Source: Chara braunii
Taxonomy: Eukaryota > Streptophyta > Charophyceae > Charales > Characeae
Direction: 5' to 3'
DNA: 38,013 nt
Assembly (NCBI GenBank): GCA_003427395.1
Contig: BFEA01000126.1
Coordinates: forward strand, 1,910,652-1,948,664
The first letter of the stretch is position 1; each line of letters starts with the position of its first letter. Shown here in pieces: positions 31,853 to 38,013 of this stretch. The translations under genes were made by a program, and so were the position numbers. The notes under the pieces are model-generated. The model saw nothing but the letters and a program-made list of their open reading frames with translations, did not search any database and was not told the DNA's origin.

Positions 31853-32850
31853 GCTTTTGTGTAAGGGGTGGTGCTCTTGCCACTACGGAGGTCAACCATG
31901 ATGAACGGTGCATAGCCTAGAGTCAGCTCCACTCCTCACCACTTAGACTCCCACCCTTGACTGCCTTAACCTAAAACTGACTCAACTAATGACCACAAAA
32001 TCTTTGTAAGATCCTGTCAACTATGGTCTCTAGCCTGAACCTAAACTAAGCCTGTCACTATAGGACTTATTGCTGATCAGGAGGCATTTAAGGAGATCCC
32101 CCGTAACTCCTCAGGAATTCTTTAACGTCGCAAACAGGACGATGTGATCATCAAGTCCTCTCAAGACGTAGACAGCTTGTTGTGCAGCCCACAACTCGGA
32201 TTTTGGGAGGGTTCGTGTCCTCCGGGTCAGTCGAGTCGTCAGACACAACCTTTAGCCCTACTCAGCCCGTGTGGGTTTGGTCAACAAAGCTCTATGACCA
32301 CATACACAAAGTTCCTATCACCTAGATAAAAGAGACTCAATGCAAAAAGAAAAGACAGACAGACTCAACGAGTACGATGGGGTGAGTGCACATCCATAGG
32401 GCGAGGGGATACGCTGAAGGCTTGGCGAGAATATACCAACTCCAACTTGGTCAACAGTCCCGGTCAACGCTGGTCAACTCGTCGGTGAACGCCTTGCTCA
32501 ACGCCAAACAGCTCACCGGTCAACTCTCCGATCAAAATTTTGGTCAACGTTGGTCAACCCTTCAACCAACACCTTGGTCAACCCTTGATTCGGCTATGGC
32601 TGTCGACACCTTTCTTCCTCGCCAACCTCCTGATCCTCCTTCTTCCTTCCTCCTCTCTCCTCTTTCTCGCTTCACCCCGACTATGGTTTCCTTCATTTTT
32701 GTTGTCCCTCCTTCTCCATAGCTATGTCTTCTTCTCCTTCGTCTCTCCTCCTCCTTCGCTTCACCTTTCTTTCTCCTTCGTGATAACCCTGTGTCCGAGC
32801 TCCGCGGCTATGGCCGCCTTCTCTCCTGGTCCGCACAACAATCTTGTATC

Positions 32851-32916
<66 letters not shown>

Positions 32917-33064
32917 GTTGTCTTCTATGCAGGTACGTGGCACCGGACTCCCCAGCGCAGCTATGGTGGATGGTTCCTCCTTCGGTGCACCTCGACTATG
33001 GCGCCCACTGGCGCACGTCTCCTTCCTGCCGGCAACAACGATGGCGCGTGGGGTGACGGGAACC
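31853..33064 (-). other. Leader region of element C, with (CT)n tract
   Basis: No gene. GGTCAAC/TTGGTCAAC motifs recur at 32448-32580. (CT)n at 32856-32913. CT-rich ORFs on the plus strand are repeat shadows. Confidence 0.65.
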
Positions 33065-33065
33065 A

Positions 33066-33077
33066 GCTCTGATACCA
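33066..33077 (-). other. Primer-binding site of element C (initiator tRNA-Met)
   Basis: TGGTATCAGAGC on the minus strand beside the 5' LTR, the same primer type as element B. Confidence 0.9.
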
Positions 33078-33078
33078 A

Positions 33079-34043
33079 TGCAATCAAACTCGCTTTCTCT
33101 TCCACTTCACATACATGCAAACAGATGGGGATTCACACTGGCGCTGAGCGCCCACTCAAAGCTCAGAGATATGGACAACGAGAACACTGTTCAGGTGCAA
33201 AAACGCTTCAATAGGCTATGGTGCATCAGCGCCTGCTTAACCCAACTCTCGTCACCGTGTCCGACGCCACCCTTACACACACTCAACTCTTCTCTACTGC
33301 GGATCACCCTGAATACTCCCACGCACACTCACTCNGCCTATCTTACTGCTATCGCGGCTATGGCCGCTCTACCCCTACTGACTATGGCTAGAATCCCACT
33401 CTTCAGCCCACTTCAACTTCGGGCAACCTGCAGACCACCTTCGCACGAGACGCTGTAGCAGCGCTTCCGCATGGCTTACGCAGCGAATGAATGAATGGCT
33501 GGGCGCTGCCTCTTGATTTATACTTTTGTAACTCGTTGGTCTGCCCCCTTTCCCACCGGCCCATGGTGCACACAGTCCCTCATGGTACTTGCTTGACTGG
33601 GCTGTGACTGACTGGACCGGTACCGCTGACTGCACGAGATTGCACTGCCGACTCAATGCAATCGCACTGCCGACTCAGTGCTGTTGGGCTCACCACTTGC
33701 CCACTTGCCCCTGGTTAAACGTAAGACAACTTCAAAAGGCCACTTCCGGACCTTCCGGGCGTCTGTGGACTCGGCCTTTCGAGGACTGTAGCAGCTACGA
33801 CCTTGACCTTTCAGAACATCTACAGCTACGACCCCTACAGAGCTTTGACCCCTACTCGACAGACCTACTGATCGAACCCCTACAGCTACACAGACCTACT
33901 ACAGACATCAAACAACTACCAAAATACAGGTCACGGGTTCAAACACTTGGGGTCAACTCGATACTGTACATGGGCAAGGTAAGGTCTGGGGATTGAACTC
34001 TAGTGCCCGCATCTGTGACTGCAGAAAGGTGAAAACTGTTTCA
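33079..34043 (-). mobile_element. 5' LTR of element C
   Basis: 965 bp, TGAAACAGTTTTCACC at 34043 to GATTGCA at 33079. Direct repeat of 26547-27512. Contains one ambiguous base (33335). Confidence 0.9.
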
Positions 34044-34541
34044 AAAACCTGATAAAAGGAAAAAAAAATGAACGAGGATTTTTTTGCCTCGTGAAGGGTC
34101 AAAACTCAGAAGTGACAACAAAAAAATCCTTGTTCAATTTCGTGGCCTGAGCAAAATATTTCAAATTTTAACGAAAAGTCAGACCTGGTAATTTTTTATC
34201 TACCCCTGCCTTTCCTGGGGTTGGCACCGCCACACTGGTGCACAGGGATTCACGGCGGGTCTGTTTGGTCCACTGCGCCAGATAAGCTGTCGGGGTTCAA
34301 GTCCGTTTTCCCTGTACCTTCCGTTTTGCCTGTACCTTTCATTTCTGACGGTATATTGCAAACATGGACGGTCAAAAATGAAGAATGTCGACAAGTGAGA
34401 CTTGGGCGCGGAGTCCTGGAGGGTCTGAGTGTAGGGCAGTTCAGACGTCCAGGGTGTGGTGGAAAATAAGGGTCAACAATTTTGCTTTAAAAAGCACCAC
34501 CTTTTCCCATGTCGGCCTCGGGTGGGCCCCCGATCCTTCAG
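34044..34541. other. Non-coding flank of element C
   Basis: Carries the second arm of the inverted repeat (34126-34179) and a local hairpin: GAACGAGGATTTTTTTG at about 34072 against CAAAAAAATCCTTGTTC at 34119, one mismatch. No gene is seen in 34180-34541. Confidence 0.65.
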
Positions 34542-35052
34542 GAGGCCGAAACGAAACGACAGCCGCCGATGAGGTTTATCAACGGCGGCCGTTGTCGGAC
34601 CCAGCCGCCGATTTCTCAACAGCGGGAAAGGTAGTGGTGGTTTAAAGGACACTACCTTTCTCACTGTGGCGCAAAGTGGCAAGTTGAGCCTCATCCGAAA
34701 AAATCACCACCGGGAGGCCGTCGATAATTTTCATCAGCAGTCCCTAGCCTCAAAATTCAAATTCGGAGGCCGTGGGCCCATATATGAGGCCGAAACGAAA
34801 CGACGGCCGCCCATGAGGTTTATCAACGGCGGCCGTTGTCGGGCCCAGCCCCCGATTTCTCAACAGCGGGAAAGGTAGTGGTGGTTTAAAGGACACTACC
34901 TTTCTCACAGTGGCACGAAGTGGCAAGTTGAGCCTCATCCGAAAAAATCACCACCGGGAGGCCGTGGATAATTTTCATCAGCGGCCCCTGGCCTCCGAAT
35001 TCAAATCCGGAGGCCCGTGGGCCCATATATGAGAAAGGTAGTGGTGGTTTAA
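34542..35052. repeat. Tandem repeat, 244-bp unit, two copies plus a partial third
   Basis: GAGGCCGAAACGAAACGAC starts at 34542 and 34786. Shared blocks include TTTATCAACGGCGGCCGTTG, GATTTCTCAACAGCGGGAAA, AAGTGGCAAGTTGAGCCTCA and GGGCCCATATATGAG. Each copy contains AAAGGTAGTG...CACTACCTTT-type inverted sequence around GGTGGTTTAAAGGA. The similar minus-strand ORFs (34473-34694; 34750-34938) come from the repeat. Confidence 0.88.
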
Positions 35053-35138
35053 TGACAGTGCTGGTTCAAGGACACAATGGTTTCATTTGGTTGCTTGGCA
35101 GGACAAGAACTCACGCACTTGTTGGTATTGATGTTGAT

Positions 35139-35403
35139 GTCCTCCTAATGCGGAGTGTTCTTTGTGTGCCGAGCACACACGCTTTGTCCTCTCTCCTCAA
35201 GGTTCATCTCAGCTCTATGGGCCGCACATTCCTCCTTTGTGTCCTCCATCGCAGAACTACACGAATGTACTGGCACTTCCGTTGCTGTCCTCCTAATGCG
35301 GGGCGTCTTCGTGTGCTGAGCGCATGCTTTGTCCTCTCTCTCCTCAAGGTTAATCTCCGCTCCATCGGCCACATTCCCCCTCCTTTTTGTCCTCCATGTA
35401 AAC
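35139..35403. repeat. Imperfect tandem duplication, 148-bp unit
   Basis: GTCCTCCTAATGCGG occurs at 35139 and 35287; each is followed by GCTTTGTCCTCTCTC, CTCAAGGTT and a TTTGTGTCCTCCAT-like end. No coding sense. Confidence 0.8.
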
Positions 35404-35410
35404 ATCTTTG

Positions 35411-35883
35411 AAGTCCGGTATTCCCCTTCCCGTTCCCTGTTCTCTCCCCTTGCCTTTTCCTCTCTCTGCCTTCTTTGGCTCTACTTCCCTCCCCTGCCTC
35501 CAGGAGCAGCCAGCATCAGCATCCACCGTCCTTCCCCCTACCTTCCACCCTTCTCCCCCTCAGCCACTCCTCCCTGCTACTCCCTCCCAGACCTCTGCAT
35601 CAACCTCTACCATACTTCTGCATTCAGCCTTCCCCCCCACAACTATGGTTCACCCCCTCCTTCGCTGTCCAGTCCCCTTTTTTTCCCCTCGAAAAGGAGG
35701 AGATTTTACTAAAAAGCTGGGAACCCCGGGTCCTTCACAGTCCAGTCCTCTTCTTGCTCTCGAAGTCTTTCGGCATCTTGAATGTGATCGACATAGCCAT
35801 TTCCATTCTTCCTCTCCTTGTCCTTCACCTCCTGCCACCTGCTGCTGCCTCCCCATCCATCTCCTCCTACAGTTCTTCCACCG

Positions 35884-35932
<49 letters not shown>

Positions 35933-36340
35933 TCGTACAGTTTCTTCAATTTCTACTACCACTACAAGGAATTAGCACTAAACAGCAGAACAGCCCAGGG
36001 CATGAGAATAGACAGCGTGATACACCGATGAGGCAGAGTCTATTACGCATGCAAGCATGAGCATGAAGAGACAACAAGGATTCTCACACTGATGCCAAGA
36101 GGAACAATCATCAACAATGACTCGTGTCATTATTACACAACCAAAATACAGCGAGCAGAAGCGTGCACGAACAAATACCTCACTACACTAGTCAGACAGC
36201 ATCAAGCTGCTCACCACCAGTCGAGCCCAACCTTGCCGCCAAACCCTGGCGCGTTTCGGCTACTCTGCACAGTAGCATGAGAACAAAAAAAAAGACAAGA
36301 ACCTAGCTTCCCCGCTTGCCCTCCAGGTTTCCTCACTTCC
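35411..36340. other. CT-rich low-complexity sequence with poly-C
   Basis: C/T-dominated throughout, with C47 at 35884-35930. Pro/Ser/Leu-rich ORFs here are not supported as genes. 35940-36340 is ordinary sequence in which I see nothing. Confidence 0.7.
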
Positions 36341-37165
36341 TCCTGCAACTGCCGGTCCATTACTTCCACTACGTGTCTCACCTTCACTTTCTTCACCTTC
36401 TTCTTCTCCTCCTCCTCCCCCTTGCTCCCGTGCTCATCCTCCTCTCATTGGCACTGTCCTTCCCCCTCCTCTTCTCTCTTGCGGTCTTCATTTACATTCT
36501 CGTCCACCCATGGCATGTCATCCCCTTTTCTCTCTTCCTCCTACAACAGCCATCCCCATTACTTCTGTTCGCTGTCTCACCATCATCTTCTTTTCCCTTC
36601 CCCTCCTCCCCATCCTCGTCACCCTTGGTGTTGTGCTCATTCTCCTCTCGTTGGCATTGTCCCTCCCTCCTCTTCTCTCTCCCGGTCTTCATTTACATTC
36701 TTGTCCACCCCCGACTGTCATCTGCTTTCCTCTCTTCCTCCTACAACGGCCACTCTCGTTCTCCTACTTGCTCCGTTGCTCCTCCTCCTCTCATTGGCAC
36801 CGTCCTTCCCCAGCATGTCATCCTCTTTCCTCTCTTCCTCATGCACTCTCTGTCTCACCTTCACCTCCTTCTGCCCCCCCTTCCTCGTCCTCCTACATGC
36901 TCCCTTGCTCCTCCTCTCATTGGCACCGTCCTTCCCAGCATGTCATCCACTTTCCTCTCTTCCTCATGCAACTGCCACTCCTGTCTCAACTTCACCTTCT
37001 TCTCCCTCCTCCTCCTCCTCCTTGCTCCCTTTGCCATCCTCCTCTCATTGGCACCGTCCTTCTCCTCCTCCTCTTCTCTCTCCTGGTCTTCATTCACATT
37101 CTGGTCCACGTCATCTTGTTGCTTGTCCTTATCTTCTTCGTGGGGAGGGAGAAGAAGGTAGGATG
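36340..37165. repeat. CT-rich degenerate minisatellite
   Basis: CTCCTCTCATTGGCACCGTC and variants recur at about 36440, 36641, 36786, 36911 and 37040, with TTTCCTCTCTTCCTCATGC between some. All three plus frames stay open, producing Leu/Ser/Phe-rich ORFs up to 281 codons; openness in every frame argues against coding. Confidence 0.78.
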
Positions 37166-37216
37166 GTGAGATCAGGAGAGGAAGTAATGGGAGTGACAGT
37201 GTGGCATACTGCGTAG

Positions 37217-37483
37217 CCACACGGGCCTGCAGGGCCCGTCCCGCATTCTCAGCCTAAAAGCCTAGAAATAAGGGCTTACAGGCCCCGTATCGTTTCAGCC
37301 TGAAAGACTGAAAACGAGGGCCTGCAGGCCCTATGTCGTTTCCACCTAAAACAGGGCTTTTCAGCCCTGAGGTTTTTCAGCCTGAAACGGAGGGCCACTT
37401 TCGGGCCCTCATAAGATCGTCCTGCCCTAGAACTCAGGCAACAAACCAGGGTTTCGGGAACAGGCTATTTTTGGCCTGTTCCC
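37217..37483. repeat. Cluster of GGGCC-type short palindromes/hairpins
   Basis: Successive inverted sequences: ACGGGCCTGCAGGGCCCGT (37219), AGGGCTTACAGGCCCC (37271), AGGGCCTGCAGGCCCT (37317-37332, perfect palindrome), AGGGCTTTTCAGCCCT (37353), AGGGCCACTTTCGGGCCCT (37391) and GGGAACAGGCTATTTTTGGC...TTCCC (37456-37483). Between them CGTTTCAGCCTGAAA recurs. A degenerate array of a hairpin-bearing unit. Confidence 0.75.
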
Positions 37484-38013
37484 CACGACAGCCTCAGCAG
37501 GAGCTGCAGCGCCAGCCCCTGGTTCGCCCTGGCATTGGCAAGAGCAGCCTCCTGGACTGCCTCGCCCTGCAGGCAGTCAGGAGGCAGGCCGAGTAGTACA
37601 TAGGGAGTTCCCATGCACTTCACGGGAGGTAGTTGGACAGAAGGCAGGAGGTAGTCTTCAGGATTCGGCAACAGCACTCTGGAGGAGCGCTGCAGGAGTA
37701 GCTTAGCCCTAGCAGTAGTCTTCAGCGCTGGGCGCTAGTAGCTGCAGGAGTAGTCTTCAGCGCAGGGCGCTAAGTAGTCGTAGTGGTAGTAGTGTTGGAG
37801 AGAGATGGCTGGCGGAGGCCAGCGAGACTTACCTGTGGCGCCATAACTCCAGCTCCATCTTCGAGGTACCTGCATCAAGGCGCCAGCTTCACAGGTTAGT
37901 ACCGGACAGAGAAAGAGAGAGAGAGTTCTTCTTCTTCCTCTTCTAAGTCCACCATCTCTTCTTCACCCTCTCCCTATCTGACTTCTCAGTATCTGCAGAC
38001 TACGAGAGAGAGA
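37484..38013. other. Unassigned right edge
   Basis: A 35-bp-offset repeat AGTAGTCTTCAGCGC (37714 and 37749). GGCGCCATAACTCCAGC near 37838 and CAG|GTTAGT near 37891 (splice-donor-like) are visible. No gene or element is recognised; something may begin beyond the window. Confidence 0.4.

Larger units (their letters stand above)
26547..34043 (-). mobile_element. Ty3/gypsy element C, both LTRs present, internally deleted
   Basis: 7497 bp: 5' LTR 34043-33079, primer-binding site, leader, gag, protease, a stub of RT and 3' LTR 27512-26547. The pol region from RT motif 1 to near its C-terminus is missing and a TTAA-flanked element sits between protease and RT. No clear 5-bp target duplication is seen (TAAAA versus AAAAC at the two sides; only AAAA is shared). 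It cannot move by itself. Confidence 0.88.

Noticed and set aside
32540-33214. 224-codon Ser/Leu-rich plus ORF
   Set aside because: It crosses a (CT)n tract and the LTR of element C on the non-coding strand.
36316-37216. Overlapping 219-281-codon plus-strand ORFs that look membrane-like
   Set aside because: All three frames are open across a CT-rich minisatellite; the hydrophobicity follows from Leu/Phe/Ser codons of the repeat.

Overview
The window looks like repeat-rich nuclear DNA from a green-lineage eukaryote, most plausibly a streptophyte alga of the Chara type. The basis is one cellular gene of the plant LBP/BPI-related family, a Penelope-like retroelement with an N-terminal GIY-YIG nuclease (a permuted type known from the green lineage and protists), Ty3/gypsy elements primed by initiator tRNA-Met, a chloroplast-like trnC remnant, and many (CT)n, (GA)n, (CA)n and poly-G/C tracts. 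The species is inference; nothing here proves it.

Layout. 1-3070 (-): decayed Penelope-like element running off the left edge. 3071-5391: no gene; a 66-bp exact tandem duplication, a 33-bp purine minisatellite, a 351-bp MITE-like element and a dense microsatellite block. 5392-8640 (-): the one convincing cellular gene, an intronless LBP/BPI-type lipid-binding protein with an elastin-like N-terminal repeat region and a charged insert in its second lipid-binding domain. 8641-10980: its upstream region with an 86-bp duplication, a 122-bp inverted-repeat element and a 351-bp palindromic element. 10985-13723 (+): 3' part of Ty3/gypsy element A (integrase, chromodomain-like tail, PPT, LTR). 14358-14425 (-): trnC(GCA)-like remnant. 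15360-17975 (-): decayed LINE, ending at an assembly gap (18013-18407). 18408-19440: repeated non-coding block, then a GAT-rich microsatellite. 19450-26249 (-): 5' part of Ty3/gypsy element B (LTR, PBS, gag, protease, RT), same LTR family as A but inverted, with a hAT-like non-autonomous element inside gag. 26547-34043 (-): Ty3/gypsy element C with both LTRs, an internal pol deletion and an inserted 1344-bp TTAA-flanked inverted-repeat element. 34180-38013: 244-bp and 148-bp tandem repeats, CT-rich minisatellite sequence and a cluster of GGGCC hairpins; no supportable gene.

The transposon genes are all broken by stops and frameshifts. Most stops that can be placed against conserved motifs fit C-to-T change at CAG or CG sites, as expected of old, methylated, silenced repeats. 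The LBP/BPI gene is by contrast open over 1082 codons and keeps family-specific motifs to its C-terminus. I see no operon-like or defence-like multigene system; the points of interest are the LBP/BPI architecture, the permuted Penelope element, the nested small DNA elements and the apparent methylation scars.
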